Assembly (NCBI RefSeq): GCF_019279795.1
Contig: NC_056744.1
Coordinates: forward strand, 898,188,836-898,252,835
Reading direction: 5' to 3'
Length of the DNA stretch: 64,000 bases
Source: Protopterus annectens
Taxonomy: Eukaryota > Chordata > Ceratodontiformes > Protopteridae
Positions 1 to 11,516 of the stretch are shown piece by piece. A program made the position numbers and the translations under genes. Position 1 is the stretch's first letter; each line of letters opens with the position of its first letter. A model generated the notes under the pieces. The model was not told the origin of the DNA. It saw only the letters and a list, made by a program, of their open reading frames with translations, and did not search any database.

Positions 1-339
1 AGGGGACACAATTTGAAACCAAAGGATGAAAGGTCAGTAATAGCAGCCCAGGATAGTGGACTACATACACATTAGTTTACAAAGTCCATGAACATGTGGG
101 AGAGACAGACAAATGTAGGCTCTGTAAAAAAAGAATTGCAATGAGTTTCATACCTTATTGCTGGGTGTGATACACTTATGGCAGAGGGCCTGTATACCAA
201 TAGACAATAGCATGGCATGATTGTTCCACTGAGGATTGTTCAAACAATACAGTACAAAAGTAGCGAAGATGCATTGTAAACATGAACCACAAAGTATTAC
301 AGAGAATGATGGAGTGTACATCAGAGTGGCTCACTTATT
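1..339. other. Intergenic, nothing recognised
   Basis: AT-rich unique-looking DNA. I see no family similarity, RNA gene or credible reading frame here. Confidence 0.4.
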
Positions 340-460
340 GCCAACAGGCTCCCACATGCTCAGTCTGCCCTACACGCACGCAGACCAACGCAAACAGTGT
401 TAAACATCTGCCAACACGCTCCCACATGCTCAGTCTGCCTTACATGCACGCACACTGCCC
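340..460. repeat. Imperfect tandem duplication, about 70 bp period
   Basis: A block beginning CCAACAGGCTCCCACATGCT at about 341 recurs at about 411 as CCAACACGCTCCCACATGCT, followed by CAGTCTGCC and a GCACGC-rich stretch. Two copies are seen. The open frame across it is a by-product of the duplication and not a gene. Confidence 0.7.
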
Positions 461-882
461 TACTCGCGCCTCATGGCGTGCGCATGCACGCCCAGCAAGA
501 AACTTTGGTGTAAGTAACAGTGTACACCTTCCATTTCTTGACTTTCCCAGACTTATCTTGTGGCACTCCTCTTTCCCTGATCTGTATCTGTCATCTGTCA
601 TGTTACACTGACCTCCAATGAACTGCATTTCTTTCTACCATTCCCCCCTGTGATGTCATCTATCTCCTACTCTATTCCTCCCCCTTATGTATCTCTTACA
701 CTACTCAGACTGTGCTCATTTGCTATGTGACTGTGGGATTCAGTATCCTAACCCTCATTTACATCAGATTGCCTACTAATGCTTAGTTACATCTCTTAGA
801 CTCAGCTTCCCCCCTTAGCAACCACTACACGGTGGCCATGTTGTTTTTAGTCAGCTGGTCCCTGCATTGTCATTCCATGTAT

Positions 883-1373
883 TGCATAAAACCCACATTT
901 GTGGGTTTATAACCTTCATTTTTATGTTTTATGCAGCGCAGCCCATTTGCGCGGGGCTGCGCTGCATTTAAACATCGGCGATCGCCGAAAAAAAATATAT
1001 TTTTATTATTTTTGCAACAGGTTACCTTGCCAATGGCCACATATTTGGCCATTGGCATGCTGCCTGACACATATGCACCCTTTATTTGGAGCTGACATGG
1101 CTCCATTGTGGAGTTTGCAGAAATGTACTCAGTTGTCAACTGAGTACATTTCTGTAGCTAAAACGGCTCTTACACGGGCTGCTTTGCGCTTCGTGGATCG
1201 TTAATCCACCTCATTTGCATGCCTTTGGGCTGCAAGTCAGGTGATTAGCATTTCCACGCCCACTCCATGTAAGAGACGTTTTAGCTGGTCTCTTACACGG
1301 ACTTCAGGGCTGTTCCTGGATCGCGAAGGCTGCATGGAGTCTTACACTACTCTTAGACTCCATGCAAGCCTTC
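883..1373. repeat. Hairpin cluster (seven inverted repeats), possible foldback element
   Basis: Seven inverted repeats follow each other: 883-892/926-935 (10 bp), 933-944/954-965 (GCAGCGCAGCCC, 12 bp), 975-988 (palindrome TCGGCGATCGCCGA), 1029-1038/1047-1056 (GCCAATGGCC), 1118-1135/1137-1154 (18 bp arms around one base), 1156-1174/1268-1286 (19 bp, one mismatch) and 1325-1341/1356-1373. The words CTCTTACA and GTAAGAG recur between stems. There is no long reading frame. The density suggests a non-autonomous foldback DNA element, but I do not recognise its ends or family. Confidence 0.6.
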
Positions 1374-1682
1374 GTGAATCCTGCCCCATGTCTTCATGTG
1401 AGACCTGTGTGTCTGCTTGCTTTTTTATTTTTTAAATAAATGAAATCACAATTTCACATACTATGTGTATGTCTGTTTACTTATTTATGTATGTATGTAT
1501 GAAATAATGTCAGTTAAAATTGTACTGGCCAGTTCTACAGTAAACTCTCACTTAACCAGCACCTATCGGGATTGGTAGGTGCTGTATAACTGTAGTTTCT
1601 GGTTGCTTGAGAGTTACTATTAAAAACAGGCCTGACTAATACTGTACCCTATAATATTTGTTTGGTTTGACTTGCTCTCAGT

Positions 1683-1800
1683 GCTCTCTCTCTAATGTGG
1701 GAGGAAACTGGAGCACCCAGAGGAAACCCACATGAATGAAGGGAGGACAGGCAGACTCCACACAGAAGGCACCCCAGGCGAGAATAACCTTTGAGGGAAA
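1683..1800 (-). repeat. V-SINE fragment
   Basis: The stretch GTGGGAGGAAACTGGAGCAC followed by GAGGAAACCCACATG is the reverse complement of the conserved block of vertebrate V-SINEs (GGGTTTCCTC then CTCCGGTTTCC). The outer part, near GGCACCCCAGGCGAGAATAA, fits the end of the tRNA-like head. It is diverged and incomplete. Confidence 0.65.
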
Positions 1801-1871
1801 TTGGTTAGGCTTAATAGGTAAAGAAGGGAAGTTAGGCTAGTACTTACCTATGAAGATCTAATAATTCATTA

Positions 1872-1996
1872 GTATGTCTTTTAGGTTGGCATAATGGTTA
1901 AGATATTTGCCTTACAGACACAAGATACAAGGTATGATTCTCACATGGGTTAATTGGTTAAGCTTAAAATGGCCCACAAAGCCAGTTATGCTACTA
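1872..1996 (+). repeat. tRNA-derived SINE with a CR1-like 3' tail
   Basis: TGGCATAATGG near 1887 fits a pol III A box. A degenerate B box (GGTATGATTCTC) follows about 40 bp on. The 3' part (GGTTAAGCTT, then a gap, then CTATGAACCTATG) resembles the terminal 60 bases of the CR1 elements in this window, which end in repeats of CCTATGAA. It therefore looks like a SINE mobilised by the CR1 machinery through a shared tail. It lacks tRNA folding constraints, so it is not a tRNA gene. Confidence 0.5.
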
Positions 1997-1998
1997 CT

Positions 1999-2690
1999 AA
2001 TCTATGAACCTATGTACCACGGTGGTGAGAAAAGTCTTCTACATTGTGCAACTTATAAGTAAGGGCAAGGCATCCAGATCTAAGGCGATCATAGCCTCAC
2101 TATACTCAGCTCTCATTAGACCAATAATCGAGTACAATGCATCCTTCGGCATGTACCAACAGCTAGACTGGCCACACAAGTTACTCACTAAAAGAATACG
2201 GGGTGTAAATAACATGTCCTCTGTGGACCACATCAAAGCCCTGTACCGTGTCTCTTACAGGCTACCCTACAAGGCATTCTCCCATCCAGTCCTGATTAAT
2301 TCGATACATTGAACAAGCAAACAGCACTGGAATTACCTGATCGAAGGATTTAAACCTCATCTGTGACATAAGCAAAACATGTTGGAGGAACAGGTATGCC
2401 TCTCAAAGACTACCTCTTTGTTGGAACATCCTTCCCATTCATGCCAAACAGAGCTCTTCCCTAATCCCATTCAAATGCAATTTGGACCAATAGAAGGGTA
2501 ACTGTAAATTCACCCAGAGCTTGTCACCTGTGGACTTTACTGACAGGAGCAGCTTGTAGATGCCCCAAGGCAGAGGCATATACCAAAATCGTTCTAGTCC
2601 TATGACACTGATAATTAAAAAAAAATTGGGGCATGAATGGCTAGGCTTAAAAAGGTTCTTTGGCCATTAGCTAAGTAACGTCTTATGATT
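1999..2690 (+). pseudogene. CR1 LINE, C-terminal ORF2 fragment
   Basis: The translation at 2004-2312 aligns by eye with the C-terminal third of CR1 ORF2 here: KVFYIVQLISKGKASRSK against KTFYIAHLIMKGFTSRSR, then SALIRPIIEYNASFGMY and LLTKRIRGVNNMS. The match continues in broken frames to about 2500, and the 3' untranslated part near 2635 (GGCTAGGCTTA) also fits. It has lost several codons around the LTRHLQQLER stretch and is much more diverged than the copies at 11.5-43.7 kb, so it is older. Confidence 0.8.
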
Positions 2691-5500
2691 CAAAGAGTTT
2701 TTTTTATAGAGTTTTTGTATGGAGATGTTGCATTATTCTTCTAACTAGATTACCCCTCAGAGCTCAACAATATTTTAGACAGTCTTTGTGTGCAAGCTCC
2801 CTACATGACAAGCTTATGGTCACAAAATTGAAAATGACAGTAGCTGGGAGCAGATTAAGCTTCTTGAATGCAACTGAAATAAGGCAAAATTAAATATCTG
2901 TCTGTGGCAAGATTCCTAGACATTATGCATACTGCATGGGGGCAGTACACAGGGAGTAGCCATTAAAACCATATACATACCCATCTATGAATATAGTGAC
3001 ATTATAATTTAAATTTGTAAGTATATTAGTACAGGTGGTATATTTCAGTCAACCAAGAACTCCTATCACTGTAGTGTCATAGGAATCAGTGGTGCACTAA
3101 ATTCCAAATCAGATGACATACGTATCTACAAAGACATTCAGCTATAGCTTTGAAACCCCAATACTATACTAGGCTTTGAGAGCAAAAACCATTATATCAT
3201 ATCCTCAGGAAGAACTAGATGAGCACAATGAAGAACGGTAACTCCACGGGCCCAAATAACATCCCCGGAAGTTTTACTAGTGCTGTACAATATTCTCTAC
3301 TATAGAGTTTGTTTATCAGCTATGACAAAGATCCAAAGTGGTTCCTATTCAAATGGAGGGTCTACTGCTTCCTTTAGCAAGTACCAAACCATTAGTGTAA
3401 TCAGTAAAATTTGCATGGTAGAAGAGGAAAATTGTACTTGTTCAGATAGGAATGGGTGGCCTTTTGCATCCGGACAATAATCATTATGTAATTATGAGAT
3501 AATATGACACTGGAAAAAATGGTATCGTGGTGTATCAATAAATACACATTAATGACAATAAAAAATGTCAATGAACCCAGACAGTGAAATGAGCAATGAT
3601 ATTTGGTCATTAACAATATGGGTCAGTTTTGCACCCCACCAACTTTAATGTCCTCTAGCCTCAAATCAGACCACGAATCGTAATTCTTAAATTCTTAGTG
3701 CAAGAAATCTGAACAAAGCCTAAAATAATGTGTGACAATGGCACATAAATGCGGGTTGTATTTTAAATTTTGTAATTATAAATTTAGAAAAGTCATGCAG
3801 TAACAGAGTTTTGCAGTAACACGTTTCTGAAGGATACAAAGTCAGAAATTCTAATCTATAGCATTAATTAGTGACTTCAGCCCACACACAATGTTTGAAG
3901 ACCAAATAAAAAATGTGAATCAAAGATCTGGACATTCTGCTAAAATCTAGACAGTTGAGAGATATGCCCTAAATCATTCACATTCTGCATAAGATTGAAG
4001 TCTGAATCAGCTTTGAATACATCAGTATTCAGAAATTATGCAAATCTTTATCTACTAAAACTGAGTGATGGACTGGCTGATTTCAGAAGCCCCTTCCATC
4101 TCGGAAATCCCAGCATACATCTCAAGTGTCCAGACATTAGCAGGATGTCTAGCTATTTTGCCTTATAGCTTTGCTCTGTTCCACATAATATTTGTGGTTT
4201 TCTGACAGATCAATGAGGACTGAATTCACTAAACAAAACACATTTGAGTTTCATATTTCAAGTTATTCAGAAAATGCATGCTAATGCAAAACCTTGTGGT
4301 CTAGCAAATGTCTAACTTTATAACAGTAACCTTTGAAATGCATACCTATTTTTGGGCCTTTGATCCCCCCACCCCATGCTTTGTACAGATTTGTTATTCT
4401 AAGATATTGAGAGGTATGAACCCCACTGCTTATGTGACATCCTTAACTGGCAAATTCTAAGCACATGTAATTAGTTGCACAGATGCATCTATCTCCCTCA
4501 GAAATTATTACAATGCCAGATTCAACAATATTCCCCTGTAGCAGACCCCTAATATAAACAGGTTCTATAATAAAATAAAAAAAAATGACTGCATGGAAAA
4601 CCAAACAAAAAATAAATAAAACAACTTTCAAGATACAAAAATGCTTTTCTTAAACTGAACAAGGTACTCCAGACCCCAATTAAATCAAAAAGCCAAAGAT
4701 GAGATAACAACAGCCACCCAGTTGAAGGATAACAGGGCATTCTTTAACTAGGTTCTAAACCTCAGAAAAATGCTGTGTACTTAATAGCAAATGATACTAC
4801 ATACTCAGACCCAGATGCATTACAGTACAGTTTCAAAGATAAGTATTAGGCTAGCTGCTGTCATAGCCCATTTTAAACCTAGCCAATTTACCTTTCAAAA
4901 TGTGAGAAATAAACACTGTACCTTTACCACTATACCAACCCACACATCAAAACCTTTATTGAGAGTAGAAGTTGATTGCTAACAGCTGTGGTTGAGGTTA
5001 TGCTTACCTGACTGTACAGTCAGGTAATTGTGGAAACATTTAAGTGACATGGTTCCTTTCTTCCTTGAGAGGGGCATGGAGATATGTCTGGCAGAATGCG
5101 AATTTAGCAGCAGATAGTAGCCAATGTTAACGCAATGGGAGGACATAGCAGGATATATGACCAGGTGTGCCATAGGGCAACAAATATCATTTCATCAGAC
5201 TGAAGGAGAGCAGCTGGACCGGATTGAGACCATATGGCTAAAGGGGTGAACCTGCTACAGATCCAACACTGACACTAAATGAAGAGTTTCTATCCACTGT
5301 CAAAAGAGTCTGCCAGTAGCAGGGGAAGTCACTAGTCCAGGTACATGTCCAAGACCAAGGATTAAATGTTTTAAATGCAACCATTGGGTCTATGTATCAT
5401 ATTAGATATCCACAAAGGCATGGTGGGGAACAAAAGGTGGGACAGCCAGTAAGTGGGAATGAGAAAATGCCAACAGTAGGTTGTCTTGAGACAACAAGGG
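2691..5500. other. Intergenic, mostly unrecognised
   Basis: AT-rich DNA without a credible gene. The segment 3935-4145 is bounded by GACAGTTGAGAGATATGCC and the inverted-looking CATCTCAAGTGTCCAGACAT, which resemble end sequences seen elsewhere in the window (19690-19725, 51835-51865). It may be a short DNA-transposon remnant. Confidence 0.35.
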
Positions 5501-5532
5501 TACCATATTACCACAAGAAATTATCTTAGTGT

Positions 5533-6780
5533 ATGGGAAATATAACATGGCTAAGAATCATTGTGAAGCCTACAATGGTTACAGAGGAGCACTACTTGCT
5601 TGGGCAGTGTACTCCAGGCAGAACTTTAGGAGGGACCCTATTCCAAATACCTTTGGCTAAGGTTCACCTGGACTGGGAGGTTGGAAAAGGAAGGAAGCAA
5701 GCAAATAGATGTGTTTGAGGATATCCCTGCAGATATCCTGATAGGGAATGATTTTGATAATGCAGTACCTTGTGTGCATGCAGTGACACGCAGTCAGGCT
5801 TCAAGACAAGCATGTGGGTCAGGTAGCCTGGGGGGGACCCAGACAGACTGCACACTGGCAGCCAGGACTTGTGAGGTGGTTACTTCAGGGAGGAAGATAC
5901 CCTGTAGCAGTGAGACTGAAGGTGAGCCACAGCTGCTTGCAAGTACTGATGTTCCCTAGGACAGAGTGACTGCAAGGACAGAGGTGAGCAGTAGTACTCA
6001 GGCTGACAGTGAGGCACCACTGTCAGAGGATGCCAGACTTCCTGTGGAAAGAGGAGCTTGGAAGGGTTACTAAGAGAGAGTTGAGACAGACTCAGATCTC
6101 AGACCCTACATTACAAGGCATGAGGGAGGTTGCCAGTGAGGCACCTGCTTCTCAAGGGAAGGGGGACTCTTTATACTGGGACAAAGGGTTACTGTATAGA
6201 GAGTGGACCCCTGAGGGAGGGCTAGAGGGTGAGAGAATACAGCAGGTGGTAGTGCCCAGAGCTTACCATCTGGCACTTCTAGCCATAGCTCATAATATAG
6301 TCTTTGCAGATCATATGGGCATAAAACATACAAAGAGGCGTATTATGCAGAACTTCTATTCATGTGGGATTTCTAGAGATATAACAAGGTACTGCAGGAC
6401 CTGTGAGCAGTGCCAAAAGGTAAGCAAGGCAGGAGGCAAAGTGAAAGCTCTTTTGAGGTCTTCGCCTGTGACTAAGGAGCCATTTCAGAGGATGGGTATG
6501 GATATTGTGGGGACACTGAGTACCCCAAGTTCCACAGGGAAAAAGTATATCCTAGTGGTAGTAGATTATGCTACCAGGTACACTGTGGCAGTGGCTTTGT
6601 CCTCCATTGAGGCAGAAAAGGTGGCAAATGCTTGTTTATAGATTTTCAGCAGGGTAGGTTTCCCAAAGGAAATATTGACTGATAGAGGTGCCAATTTCAT
6701 GTCAGACCTGTTCGCTTGTCTGTGGAAGTACTGTGTGGTGAAGCACCTAAAGACCACCCCCTACCATATAACGAGGGAGG
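5533..6780 (+). pseudogene. Ty3/gypsy LTR retrotransposon fossil, protease end and integrase
   Basis: This is a broken internal piece of a Ty3/gypsy-type pol region. Its left part resembles the C-terminal end of the aspartic protease domain. Its main part is integrase: the HHCC-type zinc module (about 6290-6410, ending CRTCEQCQK), then the start of the RNase-H-like core with MDIVGTLSTP and ILVVVDYATRYTV. It stops abruptly near 6780, where a simple ATA/ATC-rich run and LINE sequence begin. No flanking LTRs were seen. It is degraded with several breaks, clearly old, and not a host gene. Confidence 0.85.
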
Positions 6781-6849
6781 TTAGTGGATGATTGTAAGTA
6801 ATACTGAATAATAATAATCATAATAATCATAATACTAATTATTGAGAAA

Positions 6850-7650
6850 AGTGAATGATGACCTCTAAGTTTGCAGATGACTGTAGGCTAGGAGCACTCA
6901 CTGAATCTTCAAATGATTTGACCAGCCTGCAGGGTGATTGGTCTCAAATAAATAACTTTTGTCATTCCGCGGTGGTACAGCAGATGACATACAGAAGGCA
7001 CTCCAGCCGAGAATAGAATGGGAGAACCTCTTGCTGTGAGGTGACAATGCTAACCGCTGCACCACCGCAGCAGATGCACATACAAAAATGCATACCAATC
7101 TCACCAAAAACTTGAAATGCTTTACAGATCCAAACACTCTCATCAACACAACTAAAGCTACAATCTCCACTACTTAACACCGCCCCTCAATAGTTTATGG
7201 AGCACTCATTCCTACTAACTTGCAGGCAGCATAAAAAGCAAAATTTGAGCAATACTATAATAAAGTGGCTAAATTATCAGCAAATGCCCCTTTCAGAACC
7301 CACTACTGTAGGGCACTGAAAGCCTAACTTGATTAGAAGTAACTCATCAACTAATGTATACAGAGCTTCTTCCCACCTACAACATTAACCAGTAATCATC
7401 TGCTTGTCTAGCAATAAATACTGTTCTATACAACTATGTTTGTACTCCATCATTATGATTCATTGAGGAAAACCTTTTCTGTCCACAACCTTATCAAATC
7501 TGCAGACCATGATCTATATTTATACCATGTTGCTAAGGCCTGGGACTCCTTACCTATATCCATCAGATCAATACCCTCCCTGCAGTCCTTTGAAACCATT
7601 CAGAAATAATTCATAGACAAAATCTGTCTCGACTTTTGCCCAACCTCAGG
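6850..7650 (+). pseudogene. LINE fragment(s) (CR1/L2 type), RT and 3' part
   Basis: About 6868-6950 reads in broken frame like the CR1 reverse-transcriptase block FADDCRLG followed by a TESSNDLTSLQ-like stretch. After the SINE at 6965-7075, the sequence 7190-7640 resembles the C-terminal end of the L2 elements found at 43.7-51 kb (YGA near 7197, a glutamine/tyrosine/asparagine run, and a conserved PTLP-like end). The two parts may belong to different copies. Many stops and small gaps make it an old fossil. Confidence 0.55.
6965..7075 (-). repeat. V-SINE, 5' head fragment
   Basis: The reverse complement starts GCGGTGGTGCAGCGGTTAGC, then CACCTCACAGCAAGAGG and GGCTGGAGTGCCTTCTG, which is the tRNA-derived head of a V-SINE. 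CAGCAGATG occurs at both edges (about 6974 and 7069), consistent with a short target duplication around a truncated insert. It interrupts the LINE fragment. Confidence 0.7.
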
Positions 7651-7739
7651 ATAATGATATTCATAAATAAGAATAAGTTCCTAGTCATACCTCATACCTC
7701 ATGACTCGCCCTTTAAACTCACTTCCTAACTTTATCTAG

Positions 7740-7860
7740 ATGAAAATGGACACCTACCCAGTTAGACTTTCCTGGCAGATGTCAGTAAACCAATATCATG
7801 TTTGACCTTGTCCTTACAAATGTTTCCTCTGCCTACACCCCACTAATATAATACAATACA
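7740..7860 (+). pseudogene. Possible LINE endonuclease fragment
   Basis: The + strand reads FDLVLTNVSSAYT near 7801-7840, which fits the late endonuclease motif of CR1/L2 elements (DLVxTN). The surroundings are too decayed to place further. Confidence 0.3.
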
Positions 7861-8154
7861 ATACGATATACAACTTGTGATTGCAACTACTAACCAACTG
7901 TAATCCAAGAAAAAAATCACGCCCAGATAATCAAATCTGTGGAAATAATTGGCCACCCACACCACAAAAAAAATCATCAGACTGAATAAATATGAAAGCA
8001 ATATTACTGGTCAATAACTACTTCATACCGCTCAACTATCCTTGATTTTGCCTCATATTATTACCCTTCTCCTTATAAAATGTTTTGATTTTTGGGTAAA
8101 TGAAGACGACAGTCATTACATAATGTCAGACATTACAGTTTCATGCTTCTTAGT

Positions 8155-8278
8155 CTTTAGGATATCCATGTTGTTCTCCTACTAATGTGAGTTAGGGTAA
8201 TATTGAAAAGTTATACATGATTTTGGACTTGGAAAGACTCTGGTGGTCATTAGTCTTGTATAAACCTATGAACCTACT
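8155..8278 (+). repeat. Possible SINE remnant with CR1-like tail
   Basis: The segment ends in AAACCTATGAACCTAC, the octamer tail typical of the CR1 copies in this window, after a non-CR1 body. It resembles the tail of the SINE at 1872-1996, but I cannot identify a pol III promoter here. Confidence 0.3.
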
Positions 8279-8944
8279 AGTTATGCACCAAACATGGCAC
8301 AACTATGCACTGAGTGCATAATTCATACTTACTTCTTCCTACAGTATATATTCCAAATTTAATATTTGACATAAACAATGAAAGAAAGTCTCATACATAA
8401 AAACGTACAACTGTCAGCATGTACCAGAATGTCTCACTGGAGCCATGTTATTGTGTCAAGTAGACTTGTTTCAATTAAGCCAGCAGGAAAATCTACCCAG
8501 TATCAAGCAATAAAATATGGCCATAATCACTCTTAGATATAGCACCAAGAGTTGAAGTGACAACTCTGGTTTCACAACCCCTCAACAAAACTAATTCTAA
8601 ACTTATTACCACTATCCACAAAAGGAAAGCACAATAAATATTGGGTAATCTCCAAGTGTAGTACCTTGCACTCAGTTCTGCGCAGCTTTGGGTGTGGAGT
8701 GGGCGTGACGTACATGATTGGCAGGGGAAAGTAGAGTGAGTGACAGTCACTGCAGGTTACAGTTTCAATATCACACTTATGCTTCGGAATGCGCATGTTA
8801 ATTCACACAGACTTGTTCTGGCAACTTTTCACCTTAGCAGGACTAAGAAGAGTCGAGGCATTTGTCTCTATATCTAACAGTCCAGAACTATGCTGTTCTG
8901 CAGCACTGTTTCCACGATGTGCAATCCAAATAACACCCTCAAGC

Positions 8945-9080
8945 ATAGCTTTCAACCTTCCATCTCCAAAATAAGGAACACTAGCCCGTATAATGTGGAA
9001 CAAATGGGCAAAATGTGGAACACATACTAATGGCTTACTAACAGCTTCAACTAGGAACGTCATGGGATGGTTTACATACC
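8945..9080. repeat. Interspersed repeat related to 55020-55135
   Basis: CCATCTCCAAAATAAGGAAC, then TATAATGTGGAACA and a GGGATGGTT end, match the stretch at 55038-55138 with roughly 80 percent identity by eye. Both lie in unrelated surroundings, so this is a dispersed family that I cannot name. Confidence 0.55.
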
Positions 9081-9152
9081 CTCCTTTTACTTATAAAAAA
9101 GATCTTGAAATGTTTCCCTTATCAGATCCATCATTGACTACATCGGCCCATT

Positions 9153-9345
9153 TACTAGGTACAGATCCAACCATGTCGCTCGACAGTAAAACCCCGTAAA
9201 TTTCTAAATAAAATACTAGGTACAGATCCAACCATGTCGCTCTACAGTAAAACCCCATAAATTTCTAAATAAAATGAAGCGTCTTAAATCCTGACAGTAA
9301 AACCCCGTAAATTTCTAAATAAAATTAAGCGTCTTAAATCCTATA
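9153..9345. repeat. Tandem duplication, about 61-74 bp units
   Basis: TACTAGGTACAGATCCAACC begins at 9153 and 9214. The core CAGTAAAACCCCGTAAATTT occurs three times (9184, 9245, 9294), the last two followed by AAGCGTCTTAAATCCT. That gives two full units and one partial unit. Confidence 0.85.
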
Positions 9346-9917
9346 GCTAGCCTGGAAGGCTAATACGACTCACTTTGTACTCAATAGCCTGTCCTCTGCT
9401 CTGATTTGGCAAATGTTTAGTCCTATGTGAATTCTTACTTTCCAAAACCAGTGGTGCTCATACCTCTATAGTTCTTAGCAGAATCTATAAATTTTAAACA
9501 TTGCTATTTTAAACGTAGATAATTGGTAGAATGACTGGGTATGTGTCAGCTAGCGTCTTGTGAAGGATTTGAAGTCTTTAATATAAATGTGCATTAAAAT
9601 ACTCAGTAATTTGCCAGAAAAGCACAATTTTATAAGGAACAGACCAAAGAAAGTATTAGGCAAAATCTGGACAGTCTGGTATGATTCATGCGTTCCGCTA
9701 TTTTTACATTTCCCACACAAGTTTCTTCCATTGTCAACCTCTTACAGTAAAAAATCTGTATCCCATGACCCCAGAAAGGGGACAGGGGAAAGCTAAAAGT
9801 AACGGTATGGCAGGAGCAAAATAAATATTCATGCGGGCTTGGGCTGGAGGCGTTTTTGGGGCGGGATTTGCTACTGCGCATCCTGCGAGGTACTACACTT
9901 GGAGATTACCAAATATT

Positions 9918-11516
9918 GTATAAAAAATACATAACCAATAAACCACACTGACACCTTAAAATGGATGGCATCTTCTTAGCAGGGCTAAAATCATGCAGAG
10001 GAAAGCAACATGAACATGGTGAACCTCCTAGAAAACCAGACTCCCAAGCAATCAGTGAAAAAATAGCCAGTCAGCAATGGAGAGAACACTCCTCCAGTAA
10101 CACAAAGACACACTGAAATTACTGCACACTCAGAGTGCAGGAAAACTGGCAACCTGTAAAGAATTAAACCTATAATACAAAGCTTTACACTATATAAACC
10201 ATGCAACATGAAAAGAAGAAGTACATCAAACTCATACCGCCCACTTAAATTTCTCCAGAAATGAAACCAAACACAAGATGTCATAAATAACACATAGTTT
10301 AAATGTGAATCTCGCAAACATAAACATTTTCACGTACCTGTAATATACAAGTATGTAGTCTAAATAAGTCGAGCAGCCATCTCCTACAGTGCTGACTGCT
10401 TCTCCAGATAAACCAAAACAGTCATAAAAGTGTGGGTACCTAATGGATAATAATTTACTCCGGTGTCTCGTTTTACTTGGATACTTGAAAGAGTTTATGA
10501 CCTGTGTTCCTGAAGAGGACTTTATGACCTGTGTTCCTGAAGAGGACTTTTATTTATGTGACGTGGTGAGAACTGATAACTGAAACCAGTTGAACTGCCA
10601 TTAGGCCACACCACTATTTTTGTTTTTTTTTTTTATTTTTTTTTTCCTGTGTGGGCACCGTGCTCTGTTTGCTGTGTGTGGCCTTTTTTTGCTTTGTTGC
10701 TTCTCCAGATAACTTGCACAGACTCTACAGAACAGATTAAACAGCAGAATATCACCATTATCTGTAAAACTTACTCCAAAATTAAAGTCACTTATAGCAA
10801 ATTGCGACAGACATTTATAATCCCACTGTCACCAACCACAAAAAGTTAAATTCTGAAACAAACAGTATTAATTTAATAAAAAAAGGCTGCACTCACCTCT
10901 TGTCCAAACTTCCCTTATGACCGAGTTCCACAACTAAGCAGAATTCTCTAGAAAGGACACATATATTGTTTCCTAACACCACATACCCAGCCCCAAACAA
11001 TTAAACCAAGTCTTGTCTGTCCACATGATGCACCTAGATAATATCTGACTTTACTACTTTGTAATGAATGCATGAATATATTACACTGGTAAACACATTC
11101 AGATAAATACATACATTGAAATGCAGAAGACATTTGTAACAGCTCAACACTTAAATGTCTCAAAGAAATGAAAGTCAATACCAAGTAAGAAACCAGTGCA
11201 TTTAACACCTCATCAAGTTTGATATGACCATTTTCAGCTCTGCTGGCATCCATTGTTTAACCCAGTATGTCCAAGATCAAAAACCAAAGATGACCGTAGC
11301 AATGTTAGAATAATTAACATGCAAACCAATTGACTCAGGCTTCTCTTACCACAAACTGAAAATTATGTAACTATTTTGTTATATATTTAGTCAGTGTTTT
11401 AGTTAATGTAACAAACCTCAAGAAACTGATTTTTGGAGTGGAGACTGACATTTGCAGAAAATAATAAAGCTATGTATACAGCTGTAAGAGCCTTATTTAG
11501 AGGCTTGTCACACACT
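9918..11516. other. Intergenic, unrecognised apart from a short duplication
   Basis: AT-rich DNA. A 27-bp unit starting TTTATGACCTGTGTTCCTGA is duplicated head to tail at 10494-10547. A T-rich run lies at 10622-10646. Open frames of about 100 codons on the - strand (9991-10317, 10948-11253) match nothing I know. Confidence 0.4.

Larger units (their letters stand above)
8637..9917. mobile_element. Non-autonomous DNA element with terminal inverted repeats
   Basis: GGTAATCTCCAAGTGTAGTA at 8643-8662 is mirrored near 9889-9909 as TACTACACTTGGAGATTACC, with the match extending outward into AATATT. Each end has a TGCGCAG motif about 30 bases inside. No transposase frame is present in the 1.28 kb body, which also contains a tandem repeat and an interspersed repeat. 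Family unknown. The same ends could instead be two solo remnants. Confidence 0.5.

Noticed and set aside
5681-6641. Possible host gene derived from an integrase
   Set aside because: The frame is broken, abruptly truncated and adjoined by other decayed elements, so it reads as a Ty3/gypsy fossil rather than a domesticated gene.
9991-10317. 108-codon hydrophobic - strand frame
   Set aside because: Hydrophobicity is expected from T-rich codons in AT-rich DNA; no start context, domain or conserved pattern.
10948-11253. 101-codon - strand frame starting MDASRAENGHIKLDE
   Set aside because: The first 20 residues look protein-like, but there is no known family, no conserved downstream sequence and no splice context I can defend.
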